DNA of 64,000 nucleotides from Kineothrix sp. IPX-CK. Its GTDB lineage: Bacteria; Bacillota; Clostridia; Lachnospirales; Lachnospiraceae. The translations under genes and the position numbers were made by a program. The stretch is from NCBI RefSeq assembly GCF_039134705.1, contig NZ_CP146256.1:2914001-2978000 (forward strand), read 5' to 3'. Below, one piece after another: positions 16,309 through 24,613 of the stretch; positions within the stretch are counted from its first letter, which is position 1, and every line of letters begins with the position of its first letter. Below the pieces are notes generated by a model, which had not been told where the DNA came from, did not search any database, and saw only the letters and a list, made by a program, of their open reading frames with translations.

Positions 16309-16890
16309 TCATTTTTCAGACTTTGATGCATTTTTGTCCGTACGGTAGCTTTCCAGGGCGGAAGAAATATTTCCATGTACGAGAGTCGCCAAACGGTCGA
16401 TAATGGTCTGCGGCCCCTCCCGCATATCTTTTTTGATCCAATCTAACATAAGGCCAACAAATGCAAATTTATAGAAATCGGCGATAAATTTCTTATCCTC
16501 ATCCCGAACAGCCATCCCGTCAGCCTTTTCTTCCACAACGCCAATCATCAAATCATAGGTCAGTCTGTATAAATAGATTTCCACCTGCTCTCTGCTGACG
16601 GAGTGATAAACATTCATAATAAACGGCTTGTTGGCTAAGACAGCTTCAAAAATCTGCAAAAAGCCCTGCTGCCAAGTGTCATAGGTCTTCTTCCCTTCCA
16701 ATGCCTTAGCAGCATCCTCCACGCAGGACCACTCCACAAGGTCGTAAATATCCTTAAAATGATAGTAAAAGGTCATGCGGTTTATACCGCAGTCCTCAGC
16801 AATGTCGTTAATCGTAATTTTATCCAAAGGCTTCTTCAAAAGCAGGTTTTTAAGCGATGCTTCCAGAGCCCGTTTCGTCGTTTGCGACAT
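16309..16890 (-). CDS. TetR/AcrR-family regulator upstream of ohyA
   Basis: A 193-residue regulator with N-terminal HTH (ITINDIAEDCGINRMTFYYH) and a C-terminal TetR_C_33-like (DhaS-type) helical domain. The start has AAAGGAG. The gene sits directly upstream of ohyA in the same direction, separated by a hairpin, which suggests it senses fatty acids and controls ohyA; that is inference. Confidence 0.87.
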   Translation of the reverse strand: MSQTTKRALEASLKNLLLKKPLDKITINDIAEDCGINRMTFYYHFKDIYDLVEWSCVEDAAKALEGKKTYDTWQQGFLQIFEAVLANKPFIMNVYHSVSREQVEIYLYRLTYDLMIGVVEEKADGMAVRDEDKKFIADFYKFAFVGLMLDWIKKDMREGPQTIIDRLATLVHGNISSALESYRTDKNASKSEK

Positions 16891-16920
16891 GAGGCAGCTC
16901 CTTTCCTGAGACAGTAACCG

Positions 16921-18102
16921 TTATTCCTCTATTTTATCATAATTTTCCAAGAAATTGTGGACAATGCCGTTTTCTTTATATGCAACGATCGTACTTAGGT
17001 TTACATTTTCCATACTTTTAAAAATATTACCCTCTACATATGGATTTACTTTCTTAAGCTGCTTAATCAGCTCCTTGATTTCCATTCGCTTCGAGCCCAT
17101 GCTTCCGTCGCTTCGACAGGTGGTACAATTGTCCGTAAAGCGGCAGGCGCATTGAATGAAGTGCAGATTATTATAATCTCTCCAGTGCTTAATGTCATCC
17201 TCGCGAATGAGATACATCGGACGTATCAGCTCCATGCCTTCGAAGTTGGTACTGTGAAGCTTCGGCATCATAGTCTGCACCTGACCGCCGTACAGCATTC
17301 CCATCAATATCGTCTCTATGACATCGTCATAGTGATGTCCCAAAGCAATTTTATTGCAGCCTAGCTCCTTCGCCTTGCTGTAAAGATAACCTCTGCGCAT
17401 TCTCGCACAAAGATAGCAGGGGGATTTCTCCACTTCATAGACGGATTCAAAAATATTCGTTTCAAAAACGGTAACAGGCACCTTTAACAATCCGGCGTTG
17501 TTCTCGATCACTTTACGATTCGTCTCATTGTATCCCGGGTCCATAACAAGAAATACCAGCTCAAAGGGAAATTTATTATGCCTCTTCAACTCCTGAAACA
17601 GCTTAGCCATAAGCATGGAGTCTTTGCCTCCGGATATACATACGGCAATTTTATCGCCTTCTTTTACGAGCTCATAGGTGTTTATTGCTTTGGCAAATCT
17701 GGAAAAAAGCGCTTTGTGGAATTTCTTTTTAATGCTTTTTTCAATTTCTTCACATCTGACTTCCTCCGCACCTTCTCTGTCCGCTTCTTTTTCTAAAGAG
17801 GACAGAAGCCATGCGCCGTAGCCGCTTTGAAGGTTGTACGCTTCAAAGCCGCGTGCATTCAGAAGACCTGCTGCGTCTGCGCTGATAACTCCCTTTCCGC
17901 AGTATAATATAATCTTTTTATCCTTCGGCAGCTCATAATCTCCCTGTTCTATCTGACTCATACCGATATTTACCGCTCCCGGTATATAGCCGTGTCCAAA
18001 GGATATTTCATCCCTGACGTCAATCAACACATACTCTTGCTTCTCCATTTCTTCCAGCTGTGCGATTGTGATATCTAATCCTTGTCCCATATTAATAATC
18101 AT
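16921..18102 (-). CDS. rhodanese - TtcA-type PP-loop sulfurtransferase fusion
   Basis: A 393-residue protein joining an N-terminal rhodanese domain (about 8-105; active Cys in ILYCGKGV) to a PP-loop ATPase of the TtcA/TtuA class (about 145-370). The PP-loop is SGGKDSML. Candidate Fe-S or metal cysteines are CYLCARMRR and CRFTDNCTTC; GHHYDDVIET is the second family motif. TtcA-family enzymes thiolate tRNA cytidine 32 or related positions; the rhodanese part would deliver persulfide sulfur. The start is uncertain between ATG 18102 and ATG 18090. It follows tcdA by 6 nt and is co-transcribed with it, so the pair forms a tRNA-modification unit. Confidence 0.85.
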   Translation of the reverse strand: MIINMGQGLDITIAQLEEMEKQEYVLIDVRDEISFGHGYIPGAVNIGMSQIEQGDYELPKDKKIILYCGKGVISADAAGLLNARGFEAYNLQSGYGAWLLSSLEKEADREGAEEVRCEEIEKSIKKKFHKALFSRFAKAINTYELVKEGDKIAVCISGGKDSMLMAKLFQELKRHNKFPFELVFLVMDPGYNETNRKVIENNAGLLKVPVTVFETNIFESVYEVEKSPCYLCARMRRGYLYSKAKELGCNKIALGHHYDDVIETILMGMLYGGQVQTMMPKLHSTNFEGMELIRPMYLIREDDIKHWRDYNNLHFIQCACRFTDNCTTCRSDGSMGSKRMEIKELIKQLKKVNPYVEGNIFKSMENVNLSTIVAYKENGIVHNFLENYDKIEE

Positions 18103-18108
18103 GCCTTT

Positions 18109-18870
18109 CTAAGCTTCCATCCCGCATATATCTTTTATGACTTCTCCCGCAAGGATTAACCCGGCTACAGAAGGCACGAAAGCTACGCTTCCCGGAATAT
18201 CCCGCCTTTCCGTGCATTTATGGGCTGCTCCGGGAGGACAGATACACTGAGTCCTGCAGCTGATCGCCATATCTTCTATTGGCCGTACGGGCTTTTCCTT
18301 GGAATAAACTACTTTCAGCCGTCCGATTCCTCTTTTTTTCAGTTCCCGTCTCATTACTTTGGCAAGGGGACACATGGATGTATTATAGATATCATCCACC
18401 TCGAATTTCGTCGCATCCAGTTTGTTCCCTGCTCCCATACAGCTTATAATCGGAATCCCCGACTCGTTGGCACGAACCACAAGGTCAAGCTTGGCCGTCA
18501 CGGTATCCACAGCGTCGATTACGTACGAATAAGACGTGAAATCGAAGTCACCGGCATTCTCCGGAAGATAAAAACATTTATGTACATTTACTTCCGCCTT
18601 CGGATTGATTTCCAATATGCGCGCCTTCATCACGTCCACCTTATATTGTCCTACCGTCTTATAGGTTGCAATAAGCTGTCTGTTCAGGTTGGTAAGACAA
18701 ACCTTGTCATCATCAATTAAGTCGAAGCTCTTTATGCCGCTTCGAACCAGGGCCTCCACTGCAAAGCCTCCGACTCCTCCAATACCGAATATGGCAACCC
18801 TGGCATTTTGCAGCTTATTCATCGCCTCTTCGCCCAATAATAATTGTGTTCTTGAAAATTGATTTAACAT
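18109..18870 (-). CDS. tcdA: tRNA threonylcarbamoyladenosine dehydratase TcdA
   Basis: An E1-like ThiF-fold protein of 253 residues that converts t6A37 of tRNA to cyclic t6A using ATP. The nucleotide-binding glycine-rich motif is FGIGGVGGFAVEALVRSGI, and the Mg/ATP-binding Asp and Arg are in DDDKVCLTNLNRQLIA. YVIDAVDTVTAK is the conserved D-x-D region. Cysteines CRTQCICPPG near the end occur in many members. It is the first gene of a two-gene operon with the rhodanese-TtcA fusion. Confidence 0.92.
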   Translation of the reverse strand: MLNQFSRTQLLLGEEAMNKLQNARVAIFGIGGVGGFAVEALVRSGIKSFDLIDDDKVCLTNLNRQLIATYKTVGQYKVDVMKARILEINPKAEVNVHKCFYLPENAGDFDFTSYSYVIDAVDTVTAKLDLVVRANESGIPIISCMGAGNKLDATKFEVDDIYNTSMCPLAKVMRRELKKRGIGRLKVVYSKEKPVRPIEDMAISCRTQCICPPGAAHKCTERRDIPGSVAFVPSVAGLILAGEVIKDICGMEA

Positions 18871-18960
18871 TCTATTTATCTACTTTCTATATTGTCATTA
18901 TATTCTTAGTCGGCTTTAAGATTAAAACATAGCCCCACGCTTTGTCAAGTAGATATTAAA

Positions 18961-18991
18961 TGAGCGAAAGCAGATATACTGCTTTCGCTCA
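18961..18991. terminator. perfect stem-loop terminator
   Basis: TGAGCGAAAGCAG and CTGCTTTCGCTCA form a perfect 13-bp stem with a 5-nt loop. It lies after the small coiled-coil gene on the minus strand and upstream of tcdA; flanking T-runs are short on both sides. Confidence 0.7.
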
Positions 18992-19039
18992 CTTTTATGT
19001 GATGTGCCAGGTGTGTTTTACATTGCACATCTATCATAT

Positions 19040-19267
19040 TTACTTTTTCTGGGATATGTAGGATTCAATCGCCTCCGTTATTTCATCAGGGCTCAAGCCC
19101 GACGTATTAAGTAGGTCGCTCAGGCTTTCCAAATCCTTCAGCTTCTTTTCATTATACAAGGCTTCTAACTCACTTTGCTCGGACTTGATTCTTGTCTGTA
19201 AACTCGATATTAATGCTTCTTTTTCCGCAATTCTATCCTCCAGCGGTTTTTTCGGTCTCCCTGCCAT
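19040..19267 (-). CDS. small coiled-coil protein with GRPKK N-terminus
   Basis: A 75-residue protein starting MAGRPKKP, an AT-hook-like basic motif, followed by a heptad-rich helix (about 10-45, IAEKEALISSLQTRIKSEQS) and a C-terminal helical segment. The start has TGGAGG 7 nt upstream. Similar short proteins occur in many Clostridia without known function. Nucleic-acid binding is plausible because of the basic GRPKK tip (inference). Confidence 0.75.
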   Translation of the reverse strand: MAGRPKKPLEDRIAEKEALISSLQTRIKSEQSELEALYNEKKLKDLESLSDLLNTSGLSPDEITEAIESYISQKK

Positions 19268-19353
19268 ATTCTACCTCCAATAATAAATTCAATTATTATA
19301 TAATATATGGACAGGTTCGAGAAAATATACATATGCAATCAACCTTACATCTG

Positions 19354-20238
19354 CTATTTATTTTTTTTGTGCCGTTTTTTGGAGACATACATATTTTCAT
19401 CAGCCAAATCAATCAGTTCTTCCGCCGTCAATCCGGAATCCGGCATTGTCATTACACCAAGTGATGCTTTAATCGTAATTTCAGTATCCTGTACAGAAAA
19501 TACTTCGTTGCTAAAATTATTCTCAATCTGTTCAGAAATACGAAGTGCGGCTTCCTTGTCGGCATTATTCAGACATACTACGAACTCATCTCCTCCGTAG
19601 CGGGCTACCCAATCCGTTTCGGTCCGGATACTTCCCTGAATTAATTTCGATGCCCTCTCCAAAAGTTTGTCACCAGCCGCATGACCTAACGTATCATTTA
19701 CCGTTTTCATATTATCAATATCGATAAAAATCAAAGACAATGGCCTTTGTCTGGTTACAGCATTTACAATGTCTGCGGGCAGACGTTCGTCCAGAAATCT
19801 ACGGTTGTAAAGGGATGTCAATTCATCGCGGATTATCATGTTGCTTATGTCCTGAATGGCATTAAAAAATATTTCCCCCTTGTTATAGTCACCCGAGCCA
19901 ATCATCATAGTGTCTGTCGCATTTTTTAAAAGTTCCAAAACTACAGGCTCCTGATCAGAATCTATCGGTAAAGCCGTAACCAGCATAACCGCTTCGGGAC
20001 TGTGCTCCAATTTTATAAAACTCTTCTGTTCACGGTATGCTCTCATTGAAACGCAGTTTTCACAAATCTGCCCATTCCCCCAGTAATCATAACAAGCTTC
20101 ACATGTATGCTCTGTGCCGTTACTGCGATAATCTATCACTCTTTTATGGATTGGATCTACAAGCCGAACTACATCATACATCTTATGAAAAAAATCCAGA
20201 TTTTTCTGTAATTTATTTAAAGTTATCTTTTCAATCAT
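19354..20238 (-). CDS. diguanylate cyclase with N-terminal cysteine cluster
   Basis: A 294-residue soluble protein. The C-terminal GGDEF domain (about 135-290) has an intact active site, RYGGDEFVVCL, and the DELTSLYNRRF lead-in, so it should make cyclic di-GMP. The N-terminal 110 residues look PAS-like and carry CEACYDYWGNGQICENC, a four-Cys cluster suited to a metal or Fe-S cluster. No membrane segment is seen. No I-site RxxD was noted five residues before GGDEF (the sequence there is TDWVARY). A redox- or metal-responsive cyclase is a reasonable reading. Confidence 0.9.
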   Translation of the reverse strand: MIEKITLNKLQKNLDFFHKMYDVVRLVDPIHKRVIDYRSNGTEHTCEACYDYWGNGQICENCVSMRAYREQKSFIKLEHSPEAVMLVTALPIDSDQEPVVLELLKNATDTMMIGSGDYNKGEIFFNAIQDISNMIIRDELTSLYNRRFLDERLPADIVNAVTRQRPLSLIFIDIDNMKTVNDTLGHAAGDKLLERASKLIQGSIRTETDWVARYGGDEFVVCLNNADKEAALRISEQIENNFSNEVFSVQDTEITIKASLGVMTMPDSGLTAEELIDLADENMYVSKKRHKKNK

Positions 20239-20311
20239 ATATAATATTATCTCCTAAAGACATATTATAATAAAGTCTTACTATATACAATACCATTCTA
20301 TCGGCATGTAA

Positions 20312-20512
20312 TCAATCTTTCATTCTTGCCTGTTCTACCAGACCACCGCATACACGACTTAGTGGTTCGGCATTAAACCCATCTGGCCTAGCATAATAAA
20401 CTCCCTCTGACTCTATAATCTTAACATTAGAAACTTCATTCCATATATCTTTATAAACTTTTTCTGTATCAATTTGATTTCCATCTCTGTCTAAAAATAA
20501 TTCAATCAGCAT
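20312..20512 (-). CDS. hypothetical 66-residue protein
   Basis: Unrecognised small protein. ATG 20512 (MLIELFLDRDGN) has AAGGGG 8 nt upstream and is preferred over ATG 20545, which has no site. The product is acidic at the start and has no membrane segment. It lies between the cyclase and an acetyltransferase on the same strand. It might be the remnant of a larger gene. Confidence 0.45.
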   Translation of the reverse strand: MLIELFLDRDGNQIDTEKVYKDIWNEVSNVKIIESEGVYYARPDGFNAEPLSRVCGGLVEQARMKD

Positions 20513-20614
20513 TCTTTTAACCCCTTCATCTTCATAAAACACCATTTATTTATTCTAAATATAATGCCCATTTTATCTCTATATTTATCATCGTAAAATA
20601 CACTTTAGTATTAA

Positions 20615-21061
20615 TCAAGAAATTATATCTAACTTCATAATAATTTCACCATCTTCAATTTCTCCTGTTTCTATAAAACCCATACTTTCGTATAAATGCT
20701 TTCCAACAACATTATCAGGAACATAATCTAAAGATACATAGTCAAACTTACCAGTTTCTTTGATTAACTTAAGAGCGTACGCCAAAGCTTTTCTGCCATA
20801 CCCCTTACCTTGTTGATTACTAGCTATCATAAATCGCCATATGCCACATTCTCGTTCTTTTTCATTCCAATCAAACATCATAAACCCTATGATGTCTTCA
20901 TCGTTATATATGGCATACGGTTTTGCTTCCTCAGGATAAAGCCAAGCCTGCGCTAACGAATATACATTAGAGGCTACATACTTACTTTGTTCTTCATTTA
21001 CTTTCATCCCCACGACTATTCTAAAATTATTTTCGTTTATTTCTTTTAATGATACCATATG
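20615..21061 (-). CDS. GNAT-family N-acetyltransferase (BltD/PaiA-like)
   Basis: A 148-residue GNAT enzyme. ATG 21061 (MVSLKEINENNF) follows AAGGGA at 7 nt and is preferred over ATG 21079. The acetyl-CoA pyrophosphate loop is in NQQGKGYGRKAL (Q-x-x-G-x-G/A). LYESMGFIETGEIEDGE is the typical C-terminal strand-helix. The overall pattern resembles spermine/spermidine acetyltransferases such as BltD, but the substrate is not certain. Confidence 0.85.
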   Translation of the reverse strand, partial: HMVSLKEINENNFRIVVGMKVNEEQSKYVASNVYSLAQAWLYPEEAKPYAIYNDEDIIGFMMFDWNEKERECGIWRFMIASNQQGKGYGRKALAYALKLIKETGKFDYVSLDYVPDNVVGKHLYESMGFIETGEIEDGEIIMKLDIIS

Positions 21062-21343
21062 GGAGTCCCTTCCGTTCATTTATTTGAATTCATAAATATA
21101 ACATATTAACAATAATATTTGCACGAAATCATATCTGGAGGTATTTATGGGATACTAGGTTCAATCAATATTTTTACATTAATACAACCCTTCTTTCAAA
21201 GGAGTATAACCTTCCGAATATAGTATTATTAACATAAGCAGTTTTATTGATATTTTTTATAGAATAACCGGCTTGAACAGACCACTTTAGATTGATATAA
21301 TAAGTATGTAATTTGGTTTATCCATTACTCCATGTTTGTATTA
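21062..21343. other. AT-rich intergenic region, no gene supported
   Basis: About 280 bases without a convincing gene. On the plus strand GGAGG at 21138 is followed by ATG GGA TAC TAG, a start that stops after three codons, and the following sequence has scattered stops; it may be the decayed start of a gene. Confidence 0.4.
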
Positions 21344-21390
21344 AATAAGTACTCTGTCAGACCGCCATTCTAACAGAGTGCTTATTTTTT
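21344..21390. terminator. terminator at the end of the MFS gene
   Basis: AATAAG-T-ACTCTGT pairs with ACAGAGT-G-CTTATT, a 13-bp stem with one mismatch, followed by a T8 run on the plus strand. On the minus strand it closes the marR-exporter transcript. Confidence 0.7.
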
Positions 21391-22809
21391 TTCATTTTTC
21401 CTTTTGACTAAGCGAATGGCTGTTAGAACAGCACCAACGGCACAAACACTCGCAGCTGCAATATAAGCACCTTTCATACCATAGATAAATACATCATCCC
21501 TGCCTTCAATATAAGTTGAGACATCATAACCGATTATACTGCTCATTCTGCCATAGAGAATAAGAATAGCCATGGCAATGCCAGTAATCATTCCAAGATT
21601 TCTAACCAGCGCATTTACACTGCCTACAATACCCAGCATGTTCTTTGGAGCATTGGATAAAATCAAGGAATTATTAGGAGATTGAAACAAGCCGTTTCCA
21701 ATGGACATAATAACAATATAAATAATCAGAATATACAAACTGGTGTGTTCCGTTAAAGTAGACATTAAAAATAAACCGACACTGTTTATCAACAATCCTA
21801 TAAAGGTTAAAATTTCCGAACCTATTTTATCAGATAATGCTCCGCTTAAAGGAGCCACTACAGCCAATACTACCGGAAATACCATCATAATCAGTCCGGT
21901 AAAACTGGGTGAAAATTTCAGGGTATTTTGAAGATAAAAGGGCTGAATAATCGTTAAACTGTTGATGGCGATAAAGGATATAAAGCCGCAGAATATACTG
22001 AGAGAAAATAGCTTATTCTGAAACAGTTTTAGTTGCAAAAGAGGTACTTCCATCCTATTCTCAACAATAATGAATGTAACAAATGATAACACAAATAAAA
22101 TAAATCCGCCAATGATATATGGATGTCTATAACCATAATCTTCACCTATTAACAGGGACCCGAATAAGGATACGATGGCAACGGCAAAGAGTATTGCACC
22201 TTTAATATCCAGTTTTTCATCCGAATTTTCAACTGATTTAGGAAGCAATCGGAATGAGAGGAAATATACAATGATACCGATAGGAACATTAATCAAAAAG
22301 ATATAATTCCAATCCAGAGAACCTACGATGAAACCTCCTATAGGCGGACCTGCCAAAGAACCAAGTGCTACAAAGGTGCCGTTAATACCAAGGGCCCTTC
22401 CCCTTTCCTGAGGAGGGAATACCTGTGTTATAATACCCTGATTAGCAGACATGGTTCCAGCGGCACCGATAGCCTGTACGACTCTTGCGAAGAGCAGAAA
22501 AGGAAAAGATCCTGCAATACCGCAGATAAGTGAGCCCATGGTAAAAATTATAATACCAAAGTTAAAAATCTTGGTTTTTCCTATGATATCGCCCAGTCTG
22601 CCGAAAATTAATATGGTACCTGCAATTACCAGCAGATAAATAGAAACTACCCAGGAAATTGCTTCCGTACTTATAGACATTTTTTTTGCCATAGTAGGTA
22701 ATGCAACGTTAACGATACTGCCATCTAACGTTGCCATAAAAGTCATTAATGCAATATTAAATAAAATAACATTTCTTTTCATATAAACTTTATCGTATGC
22801 CTGATCCAT
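21382..22809 (-). CDS. DHA2-family MFS drug exporter
   Basis: A 475-residue, about 14-helix major facilitator of the EmrB/QacA type. Motif D1/A near the start (TFMATLDGSIVNVALPTM) and motif A (GRLGDIIGKTKIF) are present, and motif C-like GSLAGPPIGGFI occurs in TM5, typical of proton-drug antiporters. The start codon directly abuts the marR stop, so both are translated together. Substrates would be hydrophobic toxic compounds; these are not identifiable from sequence. Confidence 0.93.
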   Translation of the reverse strand: MDQAYDKVYMKRNVILFNIALMTFMATLDGSIVNVALPTMAKKMSISTEAISWVVSIYLLVIAGTILIFGRLGDIIGKTKIFNFGIIIFTMGSLICGIAGSFPFLLFARVVQAIGAAGTMSANQGIITQVFPPQERGRALGINGTFVALGSLAGPPIGGFIVGSLDWNYIFLINVPIGIIVYFLSFRLLPKSVENSDEKLDIKGAILFAVAIVSLFGSLLIGEDYGYRHPYIIGGFILFVLSFVTFIIVENRMEVPLLQLKLFQNKLFSLSIFCGFISFIAINSLTIIQPFYLQNTLKFSPSFTGLIMMVFPVVLAVVAPLSGALSDKIGSEILTFIGLLINSVGLFLMSTLTEHTSLYILIIYIVIMSIGNGLFQSPNNSLILSNAPKNMLGIVGSVNALVRNLGMITGIAMAILILYGRMSSIIGYDVSTYIEGRDDVFIYGMKGAYIAAASVCAVGAVLTAIRLVKRKNEKK

Positions 22810-23262
22810 TTAGTCACTTTCCTCGTTTTCTAATCTGTATATTTTTATATTTCCCAAAACCTTGCTCAAAAGATCTGTAATATCATCTTTTTCTTCTTCC
22901 GTAAGGTTCTGTGTCATAATCCCATTCCATTTAGCTAATTCTTCCTTCATGGAAGGAATAATAAGTTTTGCTTTGTCCGTTAAATAAAGACAGTAAGCCC
23001 TGGAATCTTTTGAATTGGTTTCTTTTCTTACATAACCTAAATCAATTAGCTTTTTTATAACTCTTGCCGATAGAGCTTTATCTACTGCCAGCTCTTTACT
23101 GATCTGATTCTGACTGATTCCTTCTTTATTATATAGAATCATCAGATAGGGATAAGTACCGCTGCCCAGCGAATATTTTTTAAAAACTTCATTGGTGTAT
23201 TCCAAAGTATTACGATATATACCTCCCGTTAATTTCGTAATAGGAATTCTTGCTTTCTGCAT
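22810..23262 (-). CDS. MarR-family transcriptional regulator
   Basis: A 150-residue winged-helix repressor: the HTH is ISQNQISKELAVDKALSARV and the wing is KETNSKDSRAYCLYLTDKAK, with the family DxR. It is the first gene of a two-gene operon with the exporter. A perfect palindrome, GTTGACATGTCAAC, overlaps the -35 box of its promoter, so autorepression relieved by a drug ligand is the likely mode of control. Confidence 0.92.
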   Translation of the reverse strand: MQKARIPITKLTGGIYRNTLEYTNEVFKKYSLGSGTYPYLMILYNKEGISQNQISKELAVDKALSARVIKKLIDLGYVRKETNSKDSRAYCLYLTDKAKLIIPSMKEELAKWNGIMTQNLTEEEKDDITDLLSKVLGNIKIYRLENEESD

Positions 23263-23390
23263 GTTAACTCCTTTTCATTTTTCCTTAATGCATTCCATCA
23301 TTTGATCAAAACTCACGGCCTTGGGTTTTTCTTCTTAATTATCATTTTGCTCTCCTCTATGTTTTTTTATTACATATTGAGAATAGCTAA

Positions 23391-23420
23391 ATATTAAATC
23401 AAATTAGTTGACATGTCAAC
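23391..23420 (-). promoter_or_regulatory. marR-exporter promoter with overlapping operator
   Basis: On the minus strand TTGACA (23414-23419) and TAATAT (23391-23396) have a 17-bp spacer. The 14-bp perfect palindrome GTTGACATGTCAAC (23407-23420) contains the -35 box, a typical position for MarR binding. Confidence 0.75.
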
Positions 23421-23541
23421 CTTATTCCATTGAGGTTGGGTAAGCAAATTAAGATTTTCCCATAAAATAATATAATCCATAATTTTCTTTTATCTCTTTT
23501 TTCTTATGCATGTGATTGTTTAAATATATAAAATAAATCAT

Positions 23542-23570
23542 TTGACATTTAAACTCTAGTGTGTTATATT
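23542..23570 (+). promoter_or_regulatory. cold-shock gene promoter
   Basis: TTGACA (23542-23547) and TATATT (23565-23570) with a 17-bp spacer, leaving an untranslated leader of about 118 nt before the cold-shock start codon. Confidence 0.65.
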
Positions 23571-23598
23571 ATAATAGTATTTTGATAAAGTTTTGATT

Positions 23599-23658
23599 TC
23601 ACATATTTTTTGTAAGTCATTATTGTATTGATGATTTACAAAAGATATGTGATTTTTT
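23599..23658 (+). promoter_or_regulatory. cold-shock leader hairpin with T-run
   Basis: TCACATAT (23599-23606) pairs with ATATGTGA (23645-23652), and inside it TTGTAA-G-TCAT pairs with ATGA-T-TTACAA. Six T follow directly. It is either an intrinsic terminator in the leader or a temperature-responsive structure controlling the cold-shock gene. Confidence 0.6.
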
Positions 23659-23694
23659 ATTTAAAATATAATTAAATTAAAGGAGGTATCTTTT

Positions 23695-23895
23695 ATGAAT
23701 AAAGGTACAGTAAAATGGTTCAACGGACAAAAAGGTTTTGGGTTCATCTCTGATGAGCAGGGTGATGATGTATTCGTACATTACTCAGGTCTTGCAATGG
23801 ATGGATATAAAACATTAGACGAAGGACAGTCTGTAACATTTGATGTTACAAAAGGTGCACGCGGATTACAAGCTATCAATGTTGTCATTGCATAA
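23695..23895 (+). CDS. cold-shock protein (CspA family)
   Basis: A 66-residue single cold-shock domain with RNP1 (KGFGFISDE) and RNP2 (VFVHYSGL), binding single-stranded RNA/DNA as a chaperone. The start has AAAGGAGG. The C-terminus [13 protein letters not shown] is usual. A long structured leader and a terminator directly after the gene show it is monocistronic. Confidence 0.95.
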   Translation: MNKGTVKWFNGQKGFGFISDEQGDDVFVHYSGLAMDGYKTLDEGQSVTFDVTKGARGLQAINVVIA

Positions 23896-23905
23896 GTAGT
23901 ATCCT

Positions 23906-23935
23906 AAAAGATCACTTTCTAAGTGGTCTTTTTTT
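23906..23935 (+). terminator. intrinsic terminator of the cold-shock gene
   Basis: AGATCACTT/AAGTGGTCT stem (one G-U pair) with TCT loop and T7. Confidence 0.88.
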
Positions 23936-24172
23936 GTTCCATTTATTACGCCCTCATCTAACTTTGAAAGCTTATTCCGCTTCCAATTATTATATTATGT
24001 TAACCATGTTCGCTCCTGATATAATGTGACCCAATTTTTATCAAAATGCTGTATTGATAAATTTTATCGCTTTATTTATCTTAAACTTCTACGTTTTTAC
24101 TATTGTTCCTAGTACTTTAGTAATATATAATTATGCTGTTACTTTAGTTATACATAAAATATGGGAGAGGAA

Positions 24173-24598
24173 ATGTTCGATTTTAAATTTGATTGGAGCA
24201 AGGAAGTTGAGTGCGGGGTTGAAATTATCGATGCGTTGCACCGTGAGTTTTTTCATATTGGCAGAGACATAGAGCAATTATTAATGAATGAGTGTATTAA
24301 TGTCTCCGATAGCCAGCTTTTAAATATTGTGTGTTCATTAAGAGACTATGCTTCTTATCAGATATACACTAAAGAAGCATTGATGAAAGAATACAGATAT
24401 CCCAAAACATATATCCAACGTAAATCTTTGTATACTTTACAGGAAAGCATTCTTTCCATTGACATAAATGAACTTGGAAGAACACCGCAAATAGCTCTTA
24501 CCAGGCTGAAAGAAGATTTGCAAACATTTCTGTTTAATCATATTTTAATTGAATCAAGTGAATTTGGCAGATATCTAAATTCATGCGGTGTACATTAA
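24173..24598 (+). CDS. hemerythrin-like protein with most iron ligands replaced
   Basis: A 141-residue protein aligned by eye to bacteriohemerythrins: FDWSKEVECGVEIIDALH matches the usual W-x-VGI-x-D-x-QH start, and the closing NHILIESSEF matches the usual HI-x3-D-x2-Y/F helix. The start ATG 24173 follows GGGAGAGG; ATG 24161 has no site. Canonical bacteriohemerythrins use five His plus Glu and Asp to hold a di-iron centre. Here the middle helices read YQIYTKEALMKEY and YPKTYIQRKSLY, with Tyr, Thr and Gln where His/Glu ligands are expected. Oxygen binding is therefore unlikely; a structural or signalling role is possible. Confidence 0.72.
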   Translation: MFDFKFDWSKEVECGVEIIDALHREFFHIGRDIEQLLMNECINVSDSQLLNIVCSLRDYASYQIYTKEALMKEYRYPKTYIQRKSLYTLQESILSIDINELGRTPQIALTRLKEDLQTFLFNHILIESSEFGRYLNSCGVH

Positions 24599-24613
24599 AA
24601 GAAACTTTACTTC

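Noticed and set aside
21138..21160. Plus-strand gene start with GGAGG and ATG
   Set aside because: The frame stops at the fourth codon (TAG), so no protein is encoded.
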